NCBI GenBank assembly: GCA_910577105.1
Contig: CAJTMB010000043.1
Span: 1 to 17,380 of the forward strand
From: an uncultured Lachnospiraceae bacterium
Lineage (GTDB): Bacteria > Bacillota > Clostridia > Lachnospirales > Lachnospiraceae
Direction: 5' to 3'
DNA: 17,380 nucleotides
Positions 7,595 to 14,437 of the stretch are shown here, piece after piece (positions within the stretch are counted from its first letter, which is position 1; every line of letters starts with the position of its first letter). Both the position numbers and the translations under genes were made by a program. Below the pieces are notes generated by a model. The model was not told the DNA's origin and did not search any database. It saw nothing but the letters and a program-made list of their open reading frames with translations.

Positions 7595-8937
7595 TGATGG
7601 GCACTAAAAAATCGAAACCGATTGTGGCGGTAGTAGGAAGACCGAATGTAGGTAAATCCACCTTGTTCAATGCGCTGGCCGGAGAAAGGATATCCATTGT
7701 AAAGGATACGCCGGGGATTACAAGGGACCGCATATATGCGGATGTTTCATGGCTGGATAAATCTTTTACCCTGATAGATACCGGCGGTATTGAGCCGGAC
7801 AGCAAGGATATTATTCTGTCCCAGATGCGGGAACAGGCGCAGATGGCTATTGCAACGGCTGATGTCATACTGTTTATGGTAGATGTAAAACAAGGGCTTC
7901 TGGATGCAGATGCAAAAGTGGCGGATTTGCTTAGGCGTTCCCACAAACCCGTTATCCTGATAGTCAATAAAGTGGATAATTTTGATAAGTATAATAATGA
8001 TGTCTATGAGTTTTATAATCTCGGCATAGGAGAACCGCATCCCATTTCCTCGGCAAATAAACTTGGGCTTGGGGAGATGCTGGATGAGGTGATTTCCCAT
8101 TTCCCAAAGGATTCAAAAGAAGAGGAGGAAGACGAGAGAATCCGGGTTGCCATAGTCGGAAAGCCTAATGTAGGCAAATCTTCCATCATCAATAAGATGC
8201 TGGGGGAAAACAGGCTGATAGTGTCCGATATCGCCGGGACGACAAGGGACGCGGTGGACACAGAAATTACACACAACGGCAGGGAGTATGTGTTTATAGA
8301 TACAGCAGGCATCCGCAGGAAAAATAAAATTAAGGAAGATTTAGAGCATTATATGATTATCCGTGCAGTAAGCGCCGTGGAGCGTGCGGATGTGGTGATT
8401 CTGGTGATTGATGCAAAAGAAGGCGTTACCGAACAGGATGCCAAGATAGCCGGCATTGCACATGACAGGGGAAAGGCGGTTATTATCGCCGTCAATAAAT
8501 GGGATGCCGTGGAAAAGGATGATAAGACTATTTACAAGTTCTCGGAAAAAATACGGAATGTGCTTTCTTTTATGCAGTATGCGGAACTTCTGTTTATATC
8601 CGCAAAGACTGGCCAGAGACTGCCAAAGCTGTTTGAGACCATTGACATGGTCAGTGAAAACCATGCCATGCGTGTGCAGACCGGTGTGTTAAATGAAATT
8701 ATGTCGGAGGCGGTTGCCATGCAGCAGCCTCCGTCAGATAAAGGCAAACGTCTGAAACTGTATTATATTACGCAGGCATCCGTAAAGCCGCCCACGTTTG
8801 TCATCTTTGTCAACGACAAGGAGCTGATGCATTTTTCCTACACAAGATATATTGAAAATCAAATCAGGCAGACCTTTGGCTTCAAGGGAACGCCCTTGCG
8901 CTTTATCATCAGGGAAAGAAAGGGGAAGGAACAATGA
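7594..8937 (+). CDS. der: Ribosome biogenesis GTPase Der (EngA)
   Basis: Der is the double-GTPase needed for late 50S ribosomal subunit assembly. Both G domains are complete: GRPNVGKS (15-22), DTGG (62-65) and NKVD (125-128) in the first; GKPNVGKS (189-196), DTAG (236-239) and NKWD (301-304) in the second. The acidic linker EEEED at 176-180 joins them. A KH-like C-terminal domain (about 350-447) ends in FIIRERKG. Length, 447 residues, is normal. ATG codons at 7594 and 7597 are both possible; GGAGG (7585-7589) lies 4 and 7 bases in front, favouring 7597 slightly. A TTG at 7591 also opens the frame but is too close to the ribosome site. Its stop overlaps the plsY start by ATGA. Confidence 0.97.
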   Translation: MMGTKKSKPIVAVVGRPNVGKSTLFNALAGERISIVKDTPGITRDRIYADVSWLDKSFTLIDTGGIEPDSKDIILSQMREQAQMAIATADVILFMVDVKQGLLDADAKVADLLRRSHKPVILIVNKVDNFDKYNNDVYEFYNLGIGEPHPISSANKLGLGEMLDEVISHFPKDSKEEEEDERIRVAIVGKPNVGKSSIINKMLGENRLIVSDIAGTTRDAVDTEITHNGREYVFIDTAGIRRKNKIKEDLEHYMIIRAVSAVERADVVILVIDAKEGVTEQDAKIAGIAHDRGKAVIIAVNKWDAVEKDDKTIYKFSEKIRNVLSFMQYAELLFISAKTGQRLPKLFETIDMVSENHAMRVQTGVLNEIMSEAVAMQQPPSDKGKRLKLYYITQASVKPPTFVIFVNDKELMHFSYTRYIENQIRQTFGFKGTPLRFIIRERKGKEQ

Positions 8938-9614
8938 TTTTGGAAAGAACACTATGCCTTGCCATCGGTTATGCATTCGGGCTTTTTCAGACAGCATACT
9001 TTTACGGAAAGGCACATGGCATTGACATCAGGCAGCACGGAAGCGGCAATTCCGGCACGACAAATGCACTGCGTGTTTTGGGGACGAAAGCAGGACTGAT
9101 TGTGTTTGCGGGAGACTGCCTTAAATGTATTCTGGCGGTTGTGCTTACCAGGGTTTTATTTGGAAACAGCCATGCGGAGAGCATATACCTGCTGGCGCTT
9201 TATACGGCGGCCGGTGTCATTTTGGGACATAATTTTCCTTTTTACATGAAATTTAAAGGCGGGAAGGGCATTGCGGCGACTGCCGGACTGGTGCTGGCAT
9301 TCCATCCTTATTTTATTCCCATGGGCATCATCCTGTTTTTTGGGGCATTTCTGATTACCCATTATGTTTCGCTGGGCTCCCTGCTGGTATATGCGGGATT
9401 TATGGTGGAAATAGTAATCTGCGGTCAGGCCGGAATATTTGCCGGCACATCACAGGCTCAGTTGATTGAAATGTATGTAATTTCAGCAATCCTGACAGCA
9501 ATGGCTTACTGGAAGCACCGTGCCAATATTGTCCGTCTGCTTAAGGGACAGGAGAACAAGACATATCTGATTAAGAAAAAGAAAACCGAAGAGGCAAAAG
9601 AGCAGGAAAAATAA
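8934..9614 (+). CDS. plsY: Glycerol-3-phosphate acyltransferase PlsY
   Basis: PlsY is the integral membrane enzyme that transfers an acyl group from acyl-phosphate to glycerol-3-phosphate, giving lysophosphatidic acid. The three conserved cytoplasmic motifs are visible: GSGNSGTTNALR (36-47), GHNFPFYMKFKGGKGIA (98-114) and WKHRANIVRLLKG (193-205). About five hydrophobic helices are apparent, near 4-24, 52-74, 82-102, 116-142 and 148-200 in part. At 226 residues it is slightly longer than usual because of a lysine- and glutamate-rich cytoplasmic tail (210-226). Its ATG lies inside the der stop (ATGA overlap) with AGGGGAAGGA in front. The next gene, gpsA, makes its substrate, so two consecutive steps of phospholipid synthesis are co-transcribed. 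Confidence 0.96.
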   Translation: MILERTLCLAIGYAFGLFQTAYFYGKAHGIDIRQHGSGNSGTTNALRVLGTKAGLIVFAGDCLKCILAVVLTRVLFGNSHAESIYLLALYTAAGVILGHNFPFYMKFKGGKGIAATAGLVLAFHPYFIPMGIILFFGAFLITHYVSLGSLLVYAGFMVEIVICGQAGIFAGTSQAQLIEMYVISAILTAMAYWKHRANIVRLLKGQENKTYLIKKKKTEEAKEQEK

Positions 9615-9647
9615 GAGGCTGTCATCTGCAGCGGAAATGAGGGTTTT

Positions 9648-10658
9648 ATGGCAAGAGCAGGAGTTATCGGAGCAGGGAGCTGGGGGACGGCGTTGGCCCT
9701 GCTGCTTCACAAAAACGGACATGAGGTTACTCTTTGGTCCATTTTGGAAGAAGAGGTTGCCATGCTGAAAAGGGAGCATGAGCAGAAAGATAAACTGCCG
9801 GGAGTAAAGCTTCCGGAAGATATGGTGTTTACGACGGATTTAAGAGAGGCTGCAAATGAAAAGGATGTGCTCGTACTTGCAGTGCCGTCTCCCTTTACCA
9901 GAAGTACGGCAAAGTTGTTGCGGGAAGTAACAAAAGAAGGACAGATTATTGTCAATGTGGCAAAGGGAATCGAAGAACACAGCTTAAAAACCCTGTCGGA
10001 CATCATTGAAGAGGAAGTGCCGCAGTCTGTTGTGGCGGTGCTGTCCGGGCCATCCCATGCGGAAGAAGTGGGAAAGGGAATTCCCACAACAATAGTGGTA
10101 GGGGCGAAAAAGAAAGATACGGCGGAATATCTTCAAAATCTCTTTATGAACGATGTATTCCGTGTTTATACCAGTTCAGATGTCTTGGGAATTGAACTGG
10201 GAGGTGCGTTAAAAAATGTGGTGGCGCTTGCAGCGGGCATAGCGGATGGATTGGGCTATGGGGATAATACAAAAGCAGCGTTGATTACCAGGGGTATCAC
10301 TGAAATTGCAAGACTTGGAACCGCAATGGGGGCAAAATTTGAAACTTTCTGCGGCCTTACGGGAATTGGGGATTTGATTGTAACCTGCGCGTCCATGCAC
10401 TCCAGGAACCGTCGTGCCGGCATCCTGATTGGGCAGGGTAAAACCATGCAGGAGGCAATGGATGAAGTAAAAATGGTAGTGGAAGGGGTCTATTCTGCAA
10501 AAGCGGCAATGGGGCTTGCTGCAAAGTATCAGGTACAGCTCCCTATCATTGAGCAGGTGAACCAGGTGCTGTTTGCCGATAAGCCTGCCGCAGAGGCGGT
10601 AAAGGATTTGATGCTCAGGGATAAAAAGATTGAAATATCCGATGCACAATGGGAATAG
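9648..10658 (+). CDS. gpsA: NAD(P)H-dependent glycerol-3-phosphate dehydrogenase GpsA
   Basis: GpsA reduces dihydroxyacetone phosphate to sn-glycerol-3-phosphate, the backbone for phospholipids and the substrate of PlsY encoded just upstream. The Rossmann motif GAGSWGTA is at 8-15. SGPSHAEEV (133-141), catalytic K189 in GGALKNVVALAAG, GYGDNTKAALITRG (203-216) and GLTGIGDLIVTCASMHSRNRRAG (236-258) are family signatures. K106 in NVAKGIE is the other active-site lysine. Length, 336 residues, is standard. The start at ATG 9648 follows GAGGG (9639-9643). The gap to plsY is 33 bp, consistent with one operon. The stop codon TAG (10656-10658) runs into the left arm of an inverted repeat, and a strong terminator follows at 10772. 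Confidence 0.97.
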   Translation: MARAGVIGAGSWGTALALLLHKNGHEVTLWSILEEEVAMLKREHEQKDKLPGVKLPEDMVFTTDLREAANEKDVLVLAVPSPFTRSTAKLLREVTKEGQIIVNVAKGIEEHSLKTLSDIIEEEVPQSVVAVLSGPSHAEEVGKGIPTTIVVGAKKKDTAEYLQNLFMNDVFRVYTSSDVLGIELGGALKNVVALAAGIADGLGYGDNTKAALITRGITEIARLGTAMGAKFETFCGLTGIGDLIVTCASMHSRNRRAGILIGQGKTMQEAMDEVKMVVEGVYSAKAAMGLAAKYQVQLPIIEQVNQVLFADKPAAEAVKDLMLRDKKIEISDAQWE

Positions 10659-10723
10659 CGTGAGAAGAACTTCTAACGCTTGCAGCAAAGGCTGCTTCGC
10701 GAAGAAGTTCTATGTCTCACGCT
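10657..10723. repeat. Nested inverted repeat abutting the gpsA stop
   Basis: AGCGTGAGA (10657-10665) pairs perfectly with TCTCACGCT (10715-10723). Directly inside, AGAACTTCT (10666-10674) pairs with AGAAGTTCT (10703-10711), leaving only ATG (10712-10714) bulged on the right side. A small hairpin GCAGC-AAAG-GCTGC (10682-10695) fills the centre. The left arm overlaps the last two bases of the gpsA stop codon. There is no T run behind it, so it is not a plain terminator. It could be a short genomic repeat of the REP/ERIC kind or an mRNA-end stabilising structure. Confidence 0.7.
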
Positions 10724-10751
10724 GGAGAATGCCTAAAATGCGGCATTCTCC
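10724..10751. repeat. Perfect 10-bp hairpin next to the nested repeat
   Basis: GGAGAATGCC (10724-10733) and GGCATTCTCC (10742-10751) are exact reverse complements around an 8-base loop, TAAAATGC. The hairpin begins on the base after the previous structure ends. No T run follows. The two together fill the space between gpsA and the terminator, and may form one composite element. Confidence 0.72.
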
Positions 10752-10771
10752 GACATGGAGGTTAATGTAAA

Positions 10772-10808
10772 AAAACAGGGGGCAGGTAATGTACCTGCCT
10801 CCTGTTTT
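10772..10808. terminator. Bidirectional rho-independent terminator (gpsA / small minus-strand gene)
   Basis: AAAACAGGGGGCAGGTA (10772-10788) pairs over 17 bp with TACCTGCCTCCTGTTTT (10792-10808), with a single G-U wobble and the 3-base loop ATG. T runs lie on both outer sides (TTTT on plus; the A run at 10769-10775 reads as T on minus). It closes the gpsA operon and also lies 20 bp past the stop of the converging gene at 10829. Confidence 0.88.
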
Positions 10809-10828
10809 ATCCGAACTGACTTTTTGTA

Positions 10829-11059
10829 TCAGTAATGGTATTCCTTTGAAAGGTAATGGAAATTTTGTAATCTGCTGTCGCGTCCATACAGGGTAGTATG
10901 GCAGGCTCTTGGAGCGGATTCCAGTTTTTGGGTGGCCTCTTCCAAAAGCCGGGAAAAGAGTCCTTCCGATTCTTCTTCCCTGGGGCGGGAATAGGGAAGC
11001 CTCTGTTCCTCCCGCTTTAGTTTACCAATCATGGGAGCTGCCAATACCGATTGCACCAT
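10829..11059 (-). CDS. Small charged protein of unknown function
   Basis: I do not recognise this 76-residue protein. It is hydrophilic, with an arginine- and glutamate-rich middle (KREEQRLPYSRPREEESEG, 14-32), a probable helix (FSRLLEEATQKLES, 34-47) and an aromatic, basic tail (GRDSRLQNFHYLSKEYHY, 59-76). It has no signal peptide or membrane segment. Support as a gene: it fills its own interval, it is followed 20 bp on by a strong terminator, and its composition is protein-like. The doubtful point is the start. The only ordinary start codon is this ATG, yet a strong AAGGAGGG lies about 30 bases upstream, with an open frame but only ATA, ATT and ATC codons between. It may be co-transcribed with metF, whose stop is 117 bp upstream on the same strand. 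Confidence 0.6.
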   Translation of the reverse strand: MVQSVLAAPMIGKLKREEQRLPYSRPREEESEGLFSRLLEEATQKLESAPRACHTTLYGRDSRLQNFHYLSKEYHY

Positions 11060-11175
11060 GAAAATACTTCTAATTCCGTTTTCTGCGACTATCCCTCCTT
11101 GGATGCGTATTTCAACAGTGAAGATTCTTTGTTATCATATATTTCGGAGAGATTTGTCAGAAAACTTATAGTTTT

Positions 11176-12033
11176 TTATATAATATTTTTGACAATTTCG
11201 GCTGCCATTTTGGATTTATTCATGGTATAGAGGTGAATGCCGCTTACACCGTTTGCCTTTAAGTCCAAAATCTGCCGGATGGCATAGTCAATCCCGGCTT
11301 TCCGCATGTCTTCCGGATTTTCCCCATAAGTGGCAACCATGTCGGAGAAAGCCTTTGGAATGGAGGAACCGGACAGGGAAACGGTTGTGCCAAGCTGATT
11401 AGCCGTGGTAACGGGCATAATGCCTGCACAGATGGGTATGTTGATACCCTTTTTTTCTGCACGTTCCATAAAGTCATAAAAGAAATCATTGTCAAAGAAA
11501 AGCTGGGAGATAAAAAAAACGGCTCCAGCTTCCTGCTTCAGCTTCAGGTTTGCCAGGTCGGTTTCCCGGCTGAAGCATTCAAAATGTTTTTCCGGGTAAC
11601 ATGCACCTGCACATTGCAGATTGGTTTCTTTTTTCAGGAAAGCAATCAAATCGGATGCGTAAGAAAACTCTCTGGAAGCAAACTGCTCATCGGACATATC
11701 CTTTGGACGGTCACCGCGCAGCGCCAGCACCTGGCTGATATGGTGTTCCTCTAACTGCCCGGCAATGGAAAGGATGTCCTCTTTTTGGCTTCCCACACAG
11801 GTCAGGTGTGCGAGGGCTTCGATATGCAGGGTGTTTTGAATATAGGACGCAATTTCCAGTGTCTTTTTTGATTTGCTGCCCCCTGCTCCATAGGTGACGC
11901 TGATAAAATCCGGATTCAGGCGGCTCAACGCATCCAGTGTGTCGTAGGCAGTGTGAAAGTCAGAGTCTTTTTTGGGAGGGAATACCTCAAAAGAAAGAGT
12001 CGGTTTTTTTGTATGAAATAAATCTTTAATCAT
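11176..12033 (-). CDS. metF: Methylenetetrahydrofolate reductase (MetF)
   Basis: MetF reduces 5,10-methylene-THF to 5-methyl-THF with FAD, supplying the methyl group for methionine (and, in acetogens, the methyl branch of carbon fixation). Family motifs seen: SFEVFPPK (14-21, catalytic E16), SVTYGAGGS near 46-54, LAHLTCVG, VLALRGDRP, and ISQLFFD with PICAGIMP in the second half of the TIM barrel. Length, 285 residues, fits the short bacterial form without a regulatory domain. The ATG has GGAG 8 bases in front. A clear promoter lies just upstream. The adjacent genes give no hint of a Wood-Ljungdahl cluster and no metV-like partner is present, so a methionine role is the plain reading. No SAM riboswitch fits in the short leader. 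Confidence 0.95.
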   Translation of the reverse strand: MIKDLFHTKKPTLSFEVFPPKKDSDFHTAYDTLDALSRLNPDFISVTYGAGGSKSKKTLEIASYIQNTLHIEALAHLTCVGSQKEDILSIAGQLEEHHISQVLALRGDRPKDMSDEQFASREFSYASDLIAFLKKETNLQCAGACYPEKHFECFSRETDLANLKLKQEAGAVFFISQLFFDNDFFYDFMERAEKKGINIPICAGIMPVTTANQLGTTVSLSGSSIPKAFSDMVATYGENPEDMRKAGIDYAIRQILDLKANGVSGIHLYTMNKSKMAAEIVKNII

Positions 12034-12059
12034 GTTGTTTTCTCCATAATCTGCTTGAT

Positions 12060-12088
12060 TTTATAACAGGAATATCGTAACATGTTAA
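12060..12088 (-). promoter_or_regulatory. Sigma-A promoter for metF
   Basis: On the minus strand, TTAACA (complement of 12083-12088) is followed after 17 bases by TATAAA (complement of 12060-12065), with TG one base before the -10 (TGTTATAAA, an extended -10). Each box matches 5 of 6 consensus positions. It stands 26 bp before the metF start codon, so the leader is too short for an S-box or T-box. Confidence 0.72.
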
Positions 12089-12120
12089 TGGACAATTTTC
12101 AATTGAAATCGGTATTTGTG

Positions 12121-12302
12121 TTTCCGTATTTTGAATGGCGGCAGCCGGCGCGTGCATTTGTTCCAACAGGACACGCTCCCGCTCGGGTAAAAACGCAGCG
12201 GCACTAGGAGGTTAAAAGACAACCTCCAAGGGCCGGCGTTTTTACACGGTCCTTTATGGAATCAAATGCACGCGCCGGCTGCCGCCATCCAAAATACGGA
12301 AA
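12121..12302. repeat. 182-bp foldback element (copy 2, complete)
   Basis: The outer arms 12121-12160 and 12263-12302 are reverse complements over 40 bp with one mismatch (A12134 against C12289). Pairing continues inward: TTCCA/TGGAA (12161-12165/12257-12261), AGGAC/GTCCT (12168-12172/12249-12253), GTAAAAACGC/GCGTTTTTAC (12187-12196/12236-12245), CGGC/GCCG (12199-12202/12232-12235) and GGAGGTT/AACCTCC (12207-12213/12221-12227) around the loop AAAAGAC. A side hairpin CCC-GCTC-GGG (12178-12187) makes the left half longer. No obvious target duplication flanks it. Its right half is shared with positions 1-85. It fills most of the metF-moxR gap, and moxR begins 41 bp after it. Confidence 0.88.
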
Positions 12303-12343
12303 ACAAGGAAACCGAAAAGGTAAGATTCAGGAAGGATTTTAAT

Positions 12344-13177
12344 ATGAGTGAACAGTTCAAGGAAACAGGATTTGCCGGAAGCAGCGAATATGTTGCGAGT
12401 GAGGAGCTTATGGCAAGCGTCAATGTGGCGATTGCATTAAAGAAGCCGCTTCTTATCAAGGGAGAGCCCGGAACGGGAAAGACCATGCTGGCAGAAGCGG
12501 TTGCCAAGGCATTGGATAAAAGGCTGATTATCTGGAATATCAAGTCCACCACCAAGGCACAGGAAGGACTTTATGTATATGACACCATACAGCGTCTTTA
12601 TGACGGTCAGTTTGGGGAAGAAGGCGTGGATGACGTTGCAAGGTATATCAAGCTGGGAAAGCTGGGCGAAGCCTTTGACAGCGACGAACAGGTGGTGCTT
12701 TTGATTGATGAGATTGACAAGGCGGATTTGGAATTTCCCAATGACCTTTTGTGGGAGCTTGACCAGATGGAGTTTTACATCAACGAAACCAAGCGGACAG
12801 TCAAGGCAAAGCACAGGCCTATTGTGATTATTACGTCCAATGCCGAAAAGGAACTGCCGGATGCATTCTTAAGGAGATGCATTTTTCATTATATTGACTT
12901 CCCGGATGATGCATTGATGGAAGAAATTGTAAAGGTACATTATCCGGATGTGGAGGAAACCCTGTTAAAGAGCGCTATGGAAGTATTTTACAATATCCGT
13001 GCTTTGAGGGACATCCGCAAGAAACCGAGTACCTCTGAGTTGATTGACTGGATTAATGCATTGCAGCTGGGAGGTATTCCGGCTGAAAAGATAAAGAGCG
13101 CCCTTCCGTTTATCGGTGTGGTAGTGAAAAAGGATGAGGATTTGGAAACGGTAAGGCACAACGCCAACCAGTTATAG
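12344..13177 (+). CDS. MoxR-family AAA+ ATPase
   Basis: MoxR ATPases work with VWA-domain proteins as chaperone-like machines that mature or activate other protein complexes. Here the VWA partner follows 8 bp downstream. Seen in the 277-residue product: Walker A GEPGTGKT (40-47), Walker B VVLLIDEIDKAD (117-128, D122/E123), sensor-1 VIITSNAEKELP (161-172), and the paired arginines in DAFLRRC (173-179). The C-terminal lid helices end in VRHNANQL. I start it at ATG 12344 because AAGGA (12332-12336) is 7 bases in front and MSEQFKETGF fits a MoxR N-terminus. An in-frame ATG at 12266 lies inside the right arm of the foldback element and would add 26 unrelated residues. No client protein is evident, since tyrS, the next gene, is an unlikely one. 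Confidence 0.94.
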   Translation: MSEQFKETGFAGSSEYVASEELMASVNVAIALKKPLLIKGEPGTGKTMLAEAVAKALDKRLIIWNIKSTTKAQEGLYVYDTIQRLYDGQFGEEGVDDVARYIKLGKLGEAFDSDEQVVLLIDEIDKADLEFPNDLLWELDQMEFYINETKRTVKAKHRPIVIITSNAEKELPDAFLRRCIFHYIDFPDDALMEEIVKVHYPDVEETLLKSAMEVFYNIRALRDIRKKPSTSELIDWINALQLGGIPAEKIKSALPFIGVVVKKDEDLETVRHNANQL

Positions 13178-13185
13178 GAGAGGGT

Positions 13186-14394
13186 ATGTTTATTCAGTTT
13201 TTTCACAGCCTTCGGGCGAAGGGCCTCCATGTGACGCTGGGTGAATTTTTAACTTTGCAGGAAGCGCTCCGGAAAGATTTGTGCGAAAACAGCCTGACAC
13301 GGTTTTATTATGTGGCGCGGATGATTCTGGTAAAAAGTGAGACGGATTTTGATAAGTTTGACATGGCTTTTGACGAGTGTTTCAAAGCCGTGTCCAATGA
13401 GAGGGAACTCACTTCCCAAATGATGCGCTGGCTGGACAAATCCGATTTGCAGGAACTGGCGGACGCTGAGGCGAGGTCACAGTTAAATGAACTGGAAGAT
13501 TTGCAGATACACATGGATAAGGAAGAAATAGAGCAAAAATTCAGGGAACGGCTCAGGGACCAGGACAATGAGCACAATGGCGGAAGTTTCTGGATAGGCA
13601 GTATGGGTAAGACCACTTTCGGCAACAGCGGCGGCAATGTGGGCGGACTGCGTGTGGGCGGAAAGACCGGACACCAATCCGCATTTGCGGTAATCGGGGA
13701 GCGAAGGTACCGGGACTTTCGGGATGACAGGGTTCTGGACAACCGGCAGTTCCAGATGGCGTTTCGGAAACTGCGCCAGTTTTCATCAAGGCTGGATATC
13801 CCGGAAACGGAACTGGACATTAACGGTACGGTGGACAAAACCTGCAACAATGGAGGCTGTCTGCAGATTGTGATGCAGAAACCGAGAAAAAATGCGGTGA
13901 AGCTGCTTTTACTGATGGATTCCGGCGGCACCATGATACCGTTCAGCTCCCTGTTAAATGATTTGTTTCAGGCAGTGCATAAGTCAAATCACTACAAGGA
14001 TGTCAAGACCTACTATTTTCATAACTGTATCTACAGTAAGTTATATAAAACGCCGGAGTGTGAGAACGGGGACTGGGTGGATACGGACTGGATGTTTCGG
14101 AACTTAGACAGTGATTATAAAGTGATTATTGTGGGAGATGCCGCCATGGCGCCGGAGGAGCTGTATTCCGATACCGGAAATTACAGGGGACCAAACGGCG
14201 GGCTGTCGGGCTGGGAATGGCTGAATCTGGTCAAGAAGCACTATAAAAAGATAGTCTGGCTCAATCCGAAGATGGCGCCGGGACATGCGCCGTGGAGGGA
14301 AGCGGAAACTGCCGTGAAAGGTCTTTTTCCCATGTATAAGCTGACGGTGGACGGATTAAATCAGGCCATGGTGAAATTGATGGTTAACAAATAA
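13186..14394 (+). CDS. VWA (CoxE-like) domain protein, MoxR partner
   Basis: This 402-residue protein has a helical N-terminal region (1-130) with an acidic coiled stretch (LNELEDLQIHMDKEEIEQKF, 100-119), a glycine-rich linker (132-162), and a C-terminal von Willebrand A fold starting at KLLLLMDSGGTM (239-250). The metal site is degenerate: where DxSxS is usual, it has D245-S-G247-G-T249, so two of the hydroxyl ligands are Gly and Thr. The later VIIVGDAAMAPEEL strand supplies a possible Asp. It resembles CoxE-like VWA proteins paired with MoxR ATPases. TAGGAG precedes the ATG. Soluble and probably cytoplasmic, as no signal peptide or membrane segment is seen. The target complex is unknown. 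Confidence 0.9.
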   Translation: MFIQFFHSLRAKGLHVTLGEFLTLQEALRKDLCENSLTRFYYVARMILVKSETDFDKFDMAFDECFKAVSNERELTSQMMRWLDKSDLQELADAEARSQLNELEDLQIHMDKEEIEQKFRERLRDQDNEHNGGSFWIGSMGKTTFGNSGGNVGGLRVGGKTGHQSAFAVIGERRYRDFRDDRVLDNRQFQMAFRKLRQFSSRLDIPETELDINGTVDKTCNNGGCLQIVMQKPRKNAVKLLLLMDSGGTMIPFSSLLNDLFQAVHKSNHYKDVKTYYFHNCIYSKLYKTPECENGDWVDTDWMFRNLDSDYKVIIVGDAAMAPEELYSDTGNYRGPNGGLSGWEWLNLVKKHYKKIVWLNPKMAPGHAPWREAETAVKGLFPMYKLTVDGLNQAMVKLMVNK

Positions 14395-14437
14395 TGGATA
14401 TGTAGAAACAGCGGGAAGCCGCGGAAATGAGGAAGAA

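Noticed and set aside
7362..7967. 201-residue minus-strand open frame across the DUF512-der junction
   Set aside because: It is antisense to two well-conserved genes, including Der motifs, has a low-complexity Ser/Pro composition, and shows no family signature.
12034..12120. SAM riboswitch in front of metF
   Set aside because: The metF promoter lies 26 bp before the start codon, leaving no room for an S-box; the foldback element further upstream does not show the S-box layout.
13308..13934. 208-residue minus-strand open frame inside the VWA gene
   Set aside because: Serine-rich shadow of the plus-strand gene, with no promoter or ribosome site.
14395..14437. T-box leader for tyrS
   Set aside because: Only 43 bp separate the VWA gene from tyrS, far too short for a T-box; no specifier stem or antiterminator sequence was seen.
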